From Variovorax paradoxus (lineage in GTDB: Bacteria; Pseudomonadota; Gammaproteobacteria; Burkholderiales; Burkholderiaceae_C): a stretch of DNA of 64,000 nucleotides. Below, one piece after another: positions 17,534 to 25,670 of this stretch. The DNA lies in the NCBI RefSeq assembly GCF_029919115.1, contig NZ_CP123990.1:2542001-2606000 (forward strand), in the 5' to 3' direction. A program made the position numbers and the translations under genes. How positions within the stretch are numbered: position 1 is the first letter of the stretch; each line of letters starts with the position of its first letter. Below the pieces are notes generated by a model. The model did no database searches. It saw only the letters and a program-made list of their open reading frames with translations, and was not told the origin of the DNA.

Positions 17534-18471
17534 GCCCATCCCGCTATGGCAAAGATGGCCAATGATGCACACACTGCCATCGCCAGTGCGGCCCTGCCGC
17601 CCAGCTGCGCTGCGCGCTGCGTCTGGGCCGCTTCGGCGCGCCGCCCTTCCGCATTCAACGCGTACACGCCGGGCTTGGCCAGCCGCACGCCAAGCAGCAA
17701 TGCCATTGCTGCCATCGGCCATCCGCTGTTGGGTGAAGGCGTGCGGCGCGCCTCCGGCGCCAGCCCACGGGGCCATCGCCGCGCCGCGATCGCCAGCAGC
17801 AGCACGGTGAGCCGGGCCGGCAGCCACGAGAGCACGTCGTCCGCCCGCGCCGCCCATTTGCCGAACCATGTCCAGTCGCGGCCATTGCGCTCGCCGCGAT
17901 AGCCCCACATGGCATCTGCCGTGTTCGCGAAGCGGTAGACCGCCGCGCCCGGCAAGCCCAGCAGCACAAACCAGAACAGCGGCGCGACCAGCGAATCGTT
18001 GAGGTTCTCGGCCAGTGATTCAATGGCACTTTCGCGCACTTCGCTCTCGCTGAGCATGGAGACGTCGCGGCTCACCAACCTGGCGAGTTGCGCACGCCCC
18101 GCGTCCAGCGACATGGCGAGCGCCGCCTCGACGGCAAGCACTTCACTGCGCAGCATGCGCCACGCAAAGAGCGGCTTCAGCGCGAGAGCGAGCACCACGG
18201 CGGTGGCCCAGCCCGGCAGCCTTTGAACCGCGGCCGCCTGAACCGCCAGCGCCACGGCACCAACCACAAGCGCACCAACGCACCACGCCAGCGCGCCCTT
18301 CAGGAACAGCGGCAGATCGCGCGGCCTTGCATCGGCCGCCGCCGGTGCAAGGCGGTGACCGATCCAGCCGAGGTAGTGCCCCATCCACACCACCGGATGC
18401 CACCGCGCCGCTGGCTCGCCCAGCCAGCGGTCGACGGCCAGCGCGAGCCACAAGGCGGCCGCGGCTGCCAA
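17530..18471 (-). CDS. cbiB: Adenosylcobinamide-phosphate synthase
   Basis: Membrane enzyme attaching aminopropanol (phosphate) to adenosylcobyric acid. 313 residues with VDRWLGEPAARWHPVVWMG near the start, ESAIESLAENLNDS in the middle and several hydrophobic helices. I read a TTG start at 18471: GAGG lies 9 bases upstream and no in-frame ATG or GTG fits better. It follows cobO by 4 bases and overlaps the aminotransferase gene. This enzyme is called CobD in the Pseudomonas nomenclature. Confidence 0.92.
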   Translation of the reverse strand: MAAAAALWLALAVDRWLGEPAARWHPVVWMGHYLGWIGHRLAPAAADARPRDLPLFLKGALAWCVGALVVGAVALAVQAAAVQRLPGWATAVVLALALKPLFAWRMLRSEVLAVEAALAMSLDAGRAQLARLVSRDVSMLSESEVRESAIESLAENLNDSLVAPLFWFVLLGLPGAAVYRFANTADAMWGYRGERNGRDWTWFGKWAARADDVLSWLPARLTVLLLAIAARRWPRGLAPEARRTPSPNSGWPMAAMALLLGVRLAKPGVYALNAEGRRAEAAQTQRAAQLGGRAALAMAVCASLAIFAIAGWA

Positions 18472-18475
18472 CAGA

Positions 18476-19045
18476 TCAGTCCTCGATGCCCCGCTGTGCG
18501 GGAATGCCGGCCTTGAAGGCGTGCTTGACCATGGTCATGTCGGTCACGGTGTCGGCCAACTCGACGATCTCGGGCGGGCACCGGCGGCCGGTAAGCACCA
18601 CATGCACGTGCTTTGGCCGCTCGCGCAGCGTTTCGAGCACGCCTTCGAGCGGCAGCCAGCCGTAGATCAGCGGATAGGTGATCTCGTCGAGCACCACCAG
18701 GAAGAACTCGCCCGAAAGAATGGCCGCCCTGGCCTTTTCCCAGCCGTCGCGCGCCAACTGGCCCGAGCGCTCCAGGTCCTGGCTCTTCCAGCTGAAGCCG
18801 TCGCCCAGCCCCTCGATGGGAATGCCGATCTGCTCGAACATGCGGTGCTCGCCAAAGCGCGCCGAGGGCACTTTCATGAACTGGTAGATCTTCACGGCCT
18901 TGCCGCGTCCGTGCGCGCGCAGCGCCAGGCCGAAGGCCGCGGTGCTCTTGCCCTTGCCGTCACCGGTGTTGACGATGACGATGCCGCGGCGTTCGCCCTC
19001 GGGTTTGTCGTAGGGCTTGTCGCTGGGGGGAGTTTCAATCTGCAT
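18476..19045 (-). CDS. cobO: Corrinoid adenosyltransferase (CobA/CobO/BtuR type)
   Basis: Adds the 5'-deoxyadenosyl group from ATP to cob(I)alamin or cobinamide. 189 residues from [10 protein letters not shown]. The P-loop [13 protein letters not shown] (27-39), [10 protein letters not shown] and [11 protein letters not shown] are family signatures. An in-frame ATG 14 codons upstream exists but would add unconserved residues. Adenosylation feeds both salvage steps encoded nearby and B12 enzymes. Confidence 0.94.
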   Translation of the reverse strand: MQIETPPSDKPYDKPEGERRGIVIVNTGDGKGKSTAAFGLALRAHGRGKAVKIYQFMKVPSARFGEHRMFEQIGIPIEGLGDGFSWKSQDLERSGQLARDGWEKARAAILSGEFFLVVLDEITYPLIYGWLPLEGVLETLRERPKHVHVVLTGRRCPPEIVELADTVTDMTMVKHAFKAGIPAQRGIED

Positions 19046-19065
19046 GTGGTGTTCGGAAAAGTCGT

Positions 19066-19848
19066 TCAATTCGGCAAGGCAATCCACTGGTCCGCCACGC
19101 GGTGCACGCGAATGCGGTGGTGGAACACCTGCTCGAGCGCTGCATGGGTGGCCGGGTCGCTGCTGCCGCCGTGGTGCACCACGCGGCCATGATTCATCAC
19201 GACCAGCTCATCGGCCGCGAGCGCCATCGGCAGTTCGTGCAGCACGCTGACAACCGTGCGTCCTTCTGCCACCAGAGCGCGCGCGGTCTGCATCCAGTCG
19301 GCCTGATGGGGCGGGTCGAGGTTGGCGAGCGGCTCGTCCATCAAGAGCAGTTCGGCCTCGACCGCGAGTGCGCGCGCCATCAGCACGCGCTGGCGTTCGC
19401 CGCCGGAGAGCTGCCCCAGCGGACGTTCGCGCCAATCCCAGGCCTGCGTGCTGCGCAATGCGCGCTCCACGGCGTCCCGGTCGGCGGCGCTCGGTGTTGC
19501 AAGCCAGCGTTGGTGCGGCAGGCGGCCGAGCATCGCAATGTCGTACACCATCAGGTCGTCGGCGCTGCCCTCGCCCGCCGCGCCGCTCTGGCCCAGCCAC
19601 GACAGGCGCTGCGCGCGAGTGCGGCCCGGCACTTTTGCAGCCGCCTCGCCGAACAGGAAAACCTCGCCGCGGTGCGGAAGCAAGCCCGCCAGTGCCTTGA
19701 GCAAGGTCGACTTGCCCGCGCCATTGGGCCCGACGATGCTGGTCCATCGCGCGGCGCCGAGCTTCAGGTCGATGCCGTGCAGCACCTCGGTGCCACCGAG
19801 CGTGGCGCTCACGCCGCGTGCTTCGAGTGCCGGAATGCGGCCGCTCAT
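19066..19848 (-). CDS. btuD: Cobalamin ABC importer, ATP-binding subunit
   Basis: 260-residue ABC ATPase. Walker [10 protein letters not shown] (40-48), Q-loop Gln in WLGQSG, signature LSGGERQR, Walker B LLLMDEP and an H-loop His in SVLHEL are all present. FecE/BtuD-type class. The start overlaps the end of the permease gene by 4 bases. With btuC and btuF it forms a complete importer. Vitamin B12 as substrate is inferred from the riboswitch and cob neighbours. Confidence 0.92.
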   Translation of the reverse strand: MSGRIPALEARGVSATLGGTEVLHGIDLKLGAARWTSIVGPNGAGKSTLLKALAGLLPHRGEVFLFGEAAAKVPGRTRAQRLSWLGQSGAAGEGSADDLMVYDIAMLGRLPHQRWLATPSAADRDAVERALRSTQAWDWRERPLGQLSGGERQRVLMARALAVEAELLLMDEPLANLDPPHQADWMQTARALVAEGRTVVSVLHELPMALAADELVVMNHGRVVHHGGSSDPATHAALEQVFHHRIRVHRVADQWIALPN

Positions 19849-20855
19849 GCCACACCGCCCCGCGCGCTGCGCCTATGCATCAGCCACAGCAGGTAGCTGC
19901 CGCCGAGCACGGCCGTGAGCACGCCCACCGGCAGTTCCTGCGGGGCAATGAGCCAGCGTGCCGCCAAGTCGGCCGACATCAGCAGCAAGCCGCCCATGGC
20001 CGCAGACAGCACAATCAGCCCCGCATGCGTGGTCTTGACCACGGAGCGCACAAGGTGCGGCGAGGCCAGGCCAACGAATGCGATGAGGCCGGTCTGCGCC
20101 ACGGCAGCGCCCGTGGCCAGCGCGAGCACCACCACCAGCGCGGCGCGCATGCCGCCCAGCGGCAAGCCCAGGCTCCTTGCAGTCGCTTCTCCGAGCGAGA
20201 GGCCGTCCAGCACCGGTGCAAGCGCCCAGCCCAAGAGAAGGCACACCGCGCCCACAGCCGCCATCACGGCACAAGCGCTCCAGCCCACCAAGCCGGTGCT
20301 GCCGAGAATGAAGCCCTGGATCGCCTGCAGAACGTCCGCCGAAGCGATGGTGATCAGGTCTTTGGCGGCGCCCAGCACCACGCCGACGATCACGCCCGCC
20401 AGCAACAGCCGCAGCGTCTGCTGCACGCCGCGCGCGAGCAACAGCGTGAGCATCACCGCAAGCACCGCCCCCACGAAAGCCGCGCCGGTAAGCCCCAGGC
20501 GCATGACCCACTGCATGCTGGCAACCGAGCCGCCGAACAGCATGAGAGCCACCGCCACGCCAAGCGAAGCGCCCGATGCACTGCCAAGCAGATAGGGATC
20601 GGCCAACGGATTGCGAAAGAGGCCCTGCGCCACCGCGCCGGCAAGCCCGAGCAACGCGCCCGCGAGCCAGGCGCCCAGCGTGCGCGGCAGGCGGATGTCC
20701 CAAACGATCTGCAGCGCAACCGGATCGCGCGATGCAGCCAGCAGGCTTTCGAAACCGGTGCTGCCGATACCCAGGCCGAGCAGCGCGAACGCAACGCCCA
20801 GGCCAAGCAAGGCAATGCCGAAGAGCCAGACCCTGCGTTGATGGTGCGTATGCAT
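19845..20855 (-). CDS. btuC: Cobalamin ABC importer, permease subunit
   Basis: FecCD/BtuC-type permease of 336 residues with about ten hydrophobic helices. Family landmarks include IRLPRTLGAWLAGALLGLAGAV and GLIAFVGLASPHLVR. The start at MHTHHQRRV is chosen because upstream residues are not membrane-like. It is 16 bases after btuF. Confidence 0.92.
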   Translation of the reverse strand: MHTHHQRRVWLFGIALLGLGVAFALLGLGIGSTGFESLLAASRDPVALQIVWDIRLPRTLGAWLAGALLGLAGAVAQGLFRNPLADPYLLGSASGASLGVAVALMLFGGSVASMQWVMRLGLTGAAFVGAVLAVMLTLLLARGVQQTLRLLLAGVIVGVVLGAAKDLITIASADVLQAIQGFILGSTGLVGWSACAVMAAVGAVCLLLGWALAPVLDGLSLGEATARSLGLPLGGMRAALVVVLALATGAAVAQTGLIAFVGLASPHLVRSVVKTTHAGLIVLSAAMGGLLLMSADLAARWLIAPQELPVGVLTAVLGGSYLLWLMHRRSARGGVA

Positions 20856-20871
20856 GAAGCGTTCTTGCGGC

Positions 20872-21744
20872 TCAGCCGGCCTTGTCCGCAAGGCAGCGCG
20901 CCATCAACCTTGCGGCCTCGTCCATGCGCGGACCGGGGCGCACGAGCACGTCGGACTCGTCGGGACTGAAGCGGCAGATGCGGCCTTCGCGCACCGCGCG
21001 AATACCGCCCCAGCCCGGCCGCTGCTCCATACCCTGCGCGCTGCGCACGCTGACCATGATGAGATCGGGATTGGCGCGCACCACGTATTCGGGGTTGAGC
21101 TTGGGAAACGGCCCGAGCGAAGCCGGCACGATGTTCTTTGCGCCGAGGCGGGTGAGCGTTTCGCCGATGAACGAAGACTCGCCGGCCGCGAACGGCGCGC
21201 TGTTGACTTCGAAGTACACACGCAAGCCCTTCGCGCGAGGCGGCAGCGATTGCGCCGCGGCCGACACGCTGGCGTCGATCAAGCGCCACACATTCGGCGC
21301 CTCGCGGGTACCAAGCACCTGGTCGAGCGTGTCGAGCACGCGCCGCACATCGGCATGGCTCTTGGGTTCGAGCACGATCACCTTGAGGCCCAGCGCTTCG
21401 AGCCGCTGGGTGACGCGGGATGACTTGGCAAGCAGCACAGCGTCAGGCCGCAGTGCCACGATGGCCTCGACGTTGGGATCGATCCCTCCGCCCAGTTGCG
21501 GCAAGGTGCGCACCGCGCTCGGCGAGTTGGAATAGTTGTCGACACCCACCAGCCGCGAGCAGGCGCCAAGCGCACAGACACCTTCGGTCAATGAGGGCAG
21601 CAACGAGACGATGCGCTGCGGCGGCCGAGGCAGGCTCACGGTGACGCCGCGCTCGTCCTTTACCTCGAGGGCATGCGCAGCCAGCGAAAGAATGCCAAGG
21701 CTGAGTGCCGCGAGAAAAAACCGAATTCGGTGCGTCATCGTCAT
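20872..21744 (-). CDS. btuF: Cobalamin ABC importer, periplasmic binding protein
   Basis: 290-residue class III solute-binding protein. A Sec signal peptide (MTMTHRIRFFLAALSLGILS..., cleaved after AAHA) precedes the two-lobed fold. RIVSLLPSLTEGVCALGA is the BtuF-type opening, and ALRPDAVLL and PGPRMDEAARLMA follow. The ATG at 21744 overlaps the cobU stop. It delivers corrinoid from BtuB to BtuCD. Confidence 0.91.
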   Translation of the reverse strand: MTMTHRIRFFLAALSLGILSLAAHALEVKDERGVTVSLPRPPQRIVSLLPSLTEGVCALGACSRLVGVDNYSNSPSAVRTLPQLGGGIDPNVEAIVALRPDAVLLAKSSRVTQRLEALGLKVIVLEPKSHADVRRVLDTLDQVLGTREAPNVWRLIDASVSAAAQSLPPRAKGLRVYFEVNSAPFAAGESSFIGETLTRLGAKNIVPASLGPFPKLNPEYVVRANPDLIMVSVRSAQGMEQRPGWGGIRAVREGRICRFSPDESDVLVRPGPRMDEAARLMARCLADKAG

Positions 21745-22325
21745 GCGGCAGGCGCCTTCAAAGTCAACGGCAGTCCGGCCGCCATCAGGGTGACACGGTG
21801 GCATGCGGCCGCCACCTCCTGGTTCATGCGGCCAAGCGTATCGACAAACGCACGCGTTTCCCGCCCTAGCGGAATTACGCCCAAGCCAATTTCGTTGCCC
21901 ACCAGCACCACTGGCCCGCGCGCCTCGCGCAGCGCAATGAGCAGCATGGCGAGGTGCGCCGAGGGCGTGCGCGTGGCCGGCTTTGCGCCCTCGGCGCGCA
22001 GCGGCATCAGCAGGTTGGTGAGCCAGAGCGTGAGGCAATCGACCACCACCAGCGTTTCGGGCGCGCTCTGCGAAACAATCGCGCGCGCCAGCTCTACCGG
22101 CTCTTCCACCGTTCGCATGGCCGGGACGCGCCTGGCGCGGTCGGCCTGGTGGCGCGTGATGCGCTCGCGCATCTCGTCATCGAATGGCTGCGCGGTGGCT
22201 ATCAGCACGGCGCGCCGCGCAGCGGGGGCTTCGGCTATCCAGTCGATGGCGCACTGCTCGGCGTGGCGCGACTTGCCGCTCTTCTGGCCCCCAAGGATGA
22301 ATTCATGCGCAATGGTCGTGGGCAT
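21741..22325 (-). CDS. cobU: Adenosylcobinamide kinase / guanylyltransferase
   Basis: Bifunctional enzyme phosphorylating adenosylcobinamide and transferring GMP to it, making the substrate of CobS. P-loop LGGQKSGKSR (11-20), then ITRHQADR, VVDCLTLWLTN and VGNEIGLGVIP. I chose ATG 22325 (MPTTIAHEF, 194 residues), which has GGAAGAAG just upstream. ATGs 4 and 10 codons further upstream are possible. It lies 52 bases after btuB. Confidence 0.93.
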   Translation of the reverse strand: MPTTIAHEFILGGQKSGKSRHAEQCAIDWIAEAPAARRAVLIATAQPFDDEMRERITRHQADRARRVPAMRTVEEPVELARAIVSQSAPETLVVVDCLTLWLTNLLMPLRAEGAKPATRTPSAHLAMLLIALREARGPVVLVGNEIGLGVIPLGRETRAFVDTLGRMNQEVAAACHRVTLMAAGLPLTLKAPAA

Positions 22326-22377
22326 TTCTTCTTCCATCAGGTTGCCGGGCGGCAAAGTCTACTGATTGCTGCGGCGA

Positions 22378-24318
22378 CTATCGCGGCGTCCACTTAAGGC
22401 CAATATAGGCGTTGCGGCCGCCGGTGGCATAGCCGCGCGCCAGCGTGTAGTCCTTGTCGCCCACATTGTCGACGCGAGCCACCAGCCCGATGTCGCGCGT
22501 GATCTGCGTGCTGGCGACCAGGTTCAACACGGTGTAGCCGCTCAGCGTGCGGGTGTTGGCCGCATCGTCGTAGCGCTTGCTCGACGATTGCACTTCGGCA
22601 CCCAGCGTCCAGCCGGCGATGCGCCAGTCGGCGCCCAGGGTGCCATGGCGGCGCGCACGGCGTGCAAGCAGGTTGTCGGTTTCCAGGTCGCGCGGATCCT
22701 GGAAGTCCACCGATGCGCGCAGCGTCACGTCGCCGATGCGGTGGCCGCCCGACAAGGTAATGCCCTGGTAACGCGCACGCGCAGTGCTGGCATAGCAGCC
22801 AAAGCCAGAGCCGCAGCCCGTGGCGGCGCCGTCAAACACGATCAGGTCGTTGACTCGGTTGCGGTACACGACGATGCCCGCATGCGTGTCGCCGTCGGCA
22901 TACCGCAGGCCCAGTTCGACGTTGCGGCTCGACTCGGGCTTGAGATCGGGAGCGCCGTATTCGCTGAAGCGCTGGTACAGCGTGGGCGCGCGAAATGCCG
23001 TGCCGGCCGAGACGGTGGCACGCAGCTTGGGCGTGATGGCGTAGCCGTAGGCGGCGCTGCCGGTGGTCTTGCCGCCGAACTCGCTGTCGTCGTCGTGGCG
23101 CACATGCAGCTGCAGCGAGTGCGCGCCCTGCACGAATCCGTAGCCCAGCGAAACCGCATCTTGCGAGCGCTTGCGCGAAAGGAGGTCTGTGAAGGTGGTC
23201 GGCGCATTCTCGAGCGCATCTTCGCGCCGTTCGAGCGTCGCGGTCACAAGGTGCGAGCCGAAGCGGAACTCGTTCTGGAACAGGTAGCCGCGAAGATGCG
23301 TTTCGGTGCGGTAGAACGAAGGCTGCGTCTTGTAGGCCGCCTGCGAATCGGTAATCTGCACGCGCGTGCTGTAGATGTCGTTCCACTTGGCGGACCACGA
23401 AAGCCCGGCCGTGCGCAGCGTGTTTTGCGAAACGTCATTCGAAAACAGGATCGGCGGCCGGGTCCGGGTGCTGACCGGGGAGTCGTAGCCCGCTTCGGTG
23501 TCGCTGAAGAGCAGCGTGGCCTCCAGCCGCTGGCCGGGGGTGAACTGATAGCCGAGCCGCAGGTTGCCGGAGTCGTTGCGGTACCCGTCGCGATCGGGGT
23601 TCGTCAGGCCGTCCCTGGAAGGCGTGCGCTTTTCGATGGGCAGCGCATTGAAGCCCTTGCTCTCTTCATGTGCAACGCCCAGCGAATAGTCGAGTGCGCC
23701 CGATTTTCCGCTCACGCCCGCTTCTGCCTTGCGAAGGCCATGGCTGCCAAAGCCGACACCTGCATACGGCGCCACGCCTTCTTCGCCGCGGCGGGTGAAG
23801 AGCTGGATCACGCCACCCACTGCGTCGGAGCCGTACACCGCCGCGGCGGGGCCGCGCAGCACTTCGATGCGGTCGATCTGCGCAAGCGGAATCCCCTCCC
23901 AGCCGGCGCCGCCGGTCGATTGCGAATCGACACGCACGCCGTCGATGTACACGGCGGTGAAACGCGTGTCTGCGCCGCGGATGAACAGGCTGGTGGTGCT
24001 GCCCAGGCCGCCATTGCGCGTGATCTCGATGCCGGGCAGGCGCGCCAGCACGTCGGCCACGCCCACAGCGCCGCTGCGCTCGATGGTCTGGCGGTCGACG
24101 ATGGACACGTCGCCCACCAGGTCTGAAAGCGGCTGCGGCGTGCGGTTGGCCGTGACCACGGTTTCGCCGAGGGTGGGCGCCTCTTGCTGGGCATGCGCCG
24201 CCGAAGGCAGCTGGATCAGCGCCAGGCCGCCGAAAGCGGAGGCCAGCGCGAGCGGCAGGCAGGCAAGGCGGCGGCGCGTGGAAACACGGCCGAGGGAAAC
24301 GGAAACGCAGGAAATCAT
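22378..24318 (-). CDS. btuB: TonB-dependent vitamin B12 receptor
   Basis: Outer-membrane corrinoid receptor, 646 residues. A long basic signal peptide ends at AAHA, followed by a TonB-box-like segment (GETVVTANRT), the plug (RSGAVGVADVLARLPGIEI, IDRIEVLRGPAAAVYG) and a 22-strand barrel. The last strand ends in an aromatic-rich stretch before TPR. A cobalamin riboswitch lies 100 bases upstream, which supports the substrate. Start MISCVSVS has no obvious Shine-Dalgarno site. Confidence 0.93.
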   Translation of the reverse strand: MISCVSVSLGRVSTRRRLACLPLALASAFGGLALIQLPSAAHAQQEAPTLGETVVTANRTPQPLSDLVGDVSIVDRQTIERSGAVGVADVLARLPGIEITRNGGLGSTTSLFIRGADTRFTAVYIDGVRVDSQSTGGAGWEGIPLAQIDRIEVLRGPAAAVYGSDAVGGVIQLFTRRGEEGVAPYAGVGFGSHGLRKAEAGVSGKSGALDYSLGVAHEESKGFNALPIEKRTPSRDGLTNPDRDGYRNDSGNLRLGYQFTPGQRLEATLLFSDTEAGYDSPVSTRTRPPILFSNDVSQNTLRTAGLSWSAKWNDIYSTRVQITDSQAAYKTQPSFYRTETHLRGYLFQNEFRFGSHLVTATLERREDALENAPTTFTDLLSRKRSQDAVSLGYGFVQGAHSLQLHVRHDDDSEFGGKTTGSAAYGYAITPKLRATVSAGTAFRAPTLYQRFSEYGAPDLKPESSRNVELGLRYADGDTHAGIVVYRNRVNDLIVFDGAATGCGSGFGCYASTARARYQGITLSGGHRIGDVTLRASVDFQDPRDLETDNLLARRARRHGTLGADWRIAGWTLGAEVQSSSKRYDDAANTRTLSGYTVLNLVASTQITRDIGLVARVDNVGDKDYTLARGYATGGRNAYIGLKWTPR

Positions 24319-24420
24319 GAATGGACCGAACGAACGTCTATGCCCGTCGCCGGCCTCCCCGCCAGCGTTTGGGCGCAATGGCTGCTTCATGCGCGCGAAT
24401 CGATCGCGCATGCGGCAGCC

Positions 24421-24645
24421 GCCTTGTTGGCCGGTATCCGGGCTGGCAGTGCGGCCTCACCGCCTTCCCAGGCGCCTGTTTCAGGGCGCCCAGTGGCTTG
24501 ATGGATGAGGTTGACGCGCGTGGCGTCGACTGCTTGACCGTTGCGGGGGCAGCGCAGGCGGCTTCGGCCTTGTCCCGTTTCCCGGGGGGCGTTCACTCCT
24601 GCTTCCCGTTGAACCGCGGCGTGTGAACCACGACGCTGGCACCAA
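24421..24645 (-). ncRNA. Cobalamin (AdoCbl) riboswitch
   Basis: On the minus strand the leader of btuB shows the conserved blocks in order: GGTTC, ACGGGAAGCAGG, GCTGCCCCCGCAACGGT, GCCACTGGGC, GCCTGGGAAGGC, and the B12 box AGCCCGGATACCGGCC at 24429-24444. GTTGGTGCC near the 5' end can pair with GGCCAAC at the 3' end to close P1. It should turn down the downstream btuB-cob operon when adenosylcobalamin is plentiful. Ends are approximate. Confidence 0.95.
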
Positions 24646-24653
24646 CGGGCGGG

Positions 24654-24680
24654 ATTCTAGGGCCTCTGGCCGGGGCAGTA
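24654..24680 (-). promoter_or_regulatory. Probable sigma-70 promoter of btuB operon
   Basis: Minus strand TAGAAT at 24654-24659, with TTACTG 16 bases upstream. It places transcription start a few bases before the riboswitch. The -35 match is weak, so the box positions are tentative. Confidence 0.45.
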
Positions 24681-24822
24681 AGCCAAAAGTTGCGCAGACT
24701 GTTGTTCGCCTCGCACCCGAAAGTTTGGAAAGAGCAAGGTGCAGGCCGCAGAATCCGTTCCGGTCCTACGCTGCGCCCAGCGCCGCGAGGACCGCCTCCC
24801 TGGGAAACTACAATCGCCAACC

Positions 24823-25047
24823 ATGCCCGCTTCCAGCCCCATCGACCAGATCGCCGAGCGTGTGGAACGCCTGCTCGTGCGTCATGAAGAGGTGCAGCGC
24901 ACCAATGCGCTGCTGCAGGAGCAGGTCGAAGCGCTCACGCGCGAGCGCGATGCGCTGAAGTCGCGGCTTGCCGCGGCGCGCACCCGCCTCGACGCACTGC
25001 TCGAGCGGCTGCCGGCCGAACCACCTTCCGAAGATTCCCCCGCATGA
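24823..25047 (+). CDS. Small coiled-coil protein, TIGR02449/ZapB-like
   Basis: 74-residue protein, almost wholly heptad-like: IDQIAERVERLLVRHEEVQ, then LLQEQVEALTRERDALKSRL. It matches the small coiled-coil proteins coded next to zapA in proteobacteria (TIGR02449; related in style to ZapB). A role in Z-ring organisation is inferred from position only. TACAAT at 24809-24814 lies 8 bases before the ATG, so the mRNA may be nearly leaderless. The stop overlaps the zapA start by 4 bases. Confidence 0.78.
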   Translation: MPASSPIDQIAERVERLLVRHEEVQRTNALLQEQVEALTRERDALKSRLAAARTRLDALLERLPAEPPSEDSPA

Positions 25048-25388
25048 AGCAGATTGAAGTTCAGATCATGGGCCAGAGCTACCTGCTCGGCTGCCCCGAG
25101 GGCGGCGAGGCGCAGTTGCGCGACGCCGTCGACCGCGTGGACGCCGCCATGTGCAAGATCCGCGATGCGGGCAAGGTAAAGGCGCGCGACCGCATTGCGG
25201 TGCTCGCGTCGCTCAACCTGGCCTTCGACCTGGCGGCGCAGCAGGCTGCCGCCGCGGCAGCGCCGGCGCCTGCAGCCACTTCCGTTGCCACGGCATCGGA
25301 GGCAAGCGCCGGCGAGGACGACGCCAAGGCCGCCCAGCTCATTCAGAAACTCGATCAAGCCCTTGCGGGCGATGACCATTTACTCTGA
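25044..25388 (+). CDS. zapA: Cell division protein ZapA
   Basis: 114-residue FtsZ-associated protein that bundles FtsZ filaments. MKQIEVQIMGQSYLLGCPEG is the family opening, followed by a dimerisation helix (VKARDRIAVLASLNLAFDL). An Ala-rich linker (about residues 66-84) leads into a short C-terminal helix. It is translationally coupled to the coiled-coil gene upstream and followed by 6S RNA, as in many proteobacteria. Confidence 0.93.
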   Translation: MKQIEVQIMGQSYLLGCPEGGEAQLRDAVDRVDAAMCKIRDAGKVKARDRIAVLASLNLAFDLAAQQAAAAAAPAPAATSVATASEASAGEDDAKAAQLIQKLDQALAGDDHLL

Positions 25389-25427
25389 GGAGAAGCGCCC
25401 GGCCCGTCCGAGGCGTAAAATCCGAAC

Positions 25428-25608
25428 TGTCTGCGGTGCGCGTCGGGCTTAATATTTCCTTGTTCCAATGCTCTCCGGAGCCGGGCTTGGTACATCGCTT
25501 GGCGGGCGTGATCATCTCGCGTCAGATGAACCCGAAGCCTTGCTGCCCTCGCCCACCTGAACCCTGGTTCAGGATGCGGGTTCGGCGCCCACTTGCAGAC
25601 ACCTTTTT
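25428..25608 (+). ncRNA. ssrS: 6S RNA
   Basis: About 180-nt RNA binding sigma-70 RNA polymerase in stationary phase. The closing stem pairs TGTCTGC at the 5' end with GCAGACA at the 3' end. The 3' half has the typical GCCTTGCTGCCCTCG, CCTGAACCCTGGTTCAGG and GCGGGTTCGGCGCCC blocks. TAAAAT at 25416-25421 is a fitting -10 box. Position just after zapA is the conserved location. Ends are estimated from pairing. Confidence 0.9.
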
Positions 25609-25616
25609 CCCTTCAT

Positions 25617-25657
25617 ACGGCCCCGGCATGCGCTGCACGGGGCCGTTGCTTTTTTTC
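25617..25657 (+). terminator. Rho-independent terminator after 6S RNA
   Basis: Stem ACGGCCCC (25617-25624) pairs with GGGGCCGT (25639-25646) and is followed by a run of seven T. It ends transcription of zapA and/or 6S RNA just before the TauE gene. Confidence 0.85.
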
Positions 25658-25670
25658 AAGGCTCCGCTGC

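Noticed and set aside
24387..24596. Short minus-strand open frame upstream of btuB
   Set aside because: It falls wholly within the cobalamin riboswitch, whose conserved blocks explain the sequence.
25593..25670. Upstream ATG extension of the TauE-type permease
   Set aside because: It would place the start inside 6S RNA and before a strong terminator; GTG 25671 fits the family better.
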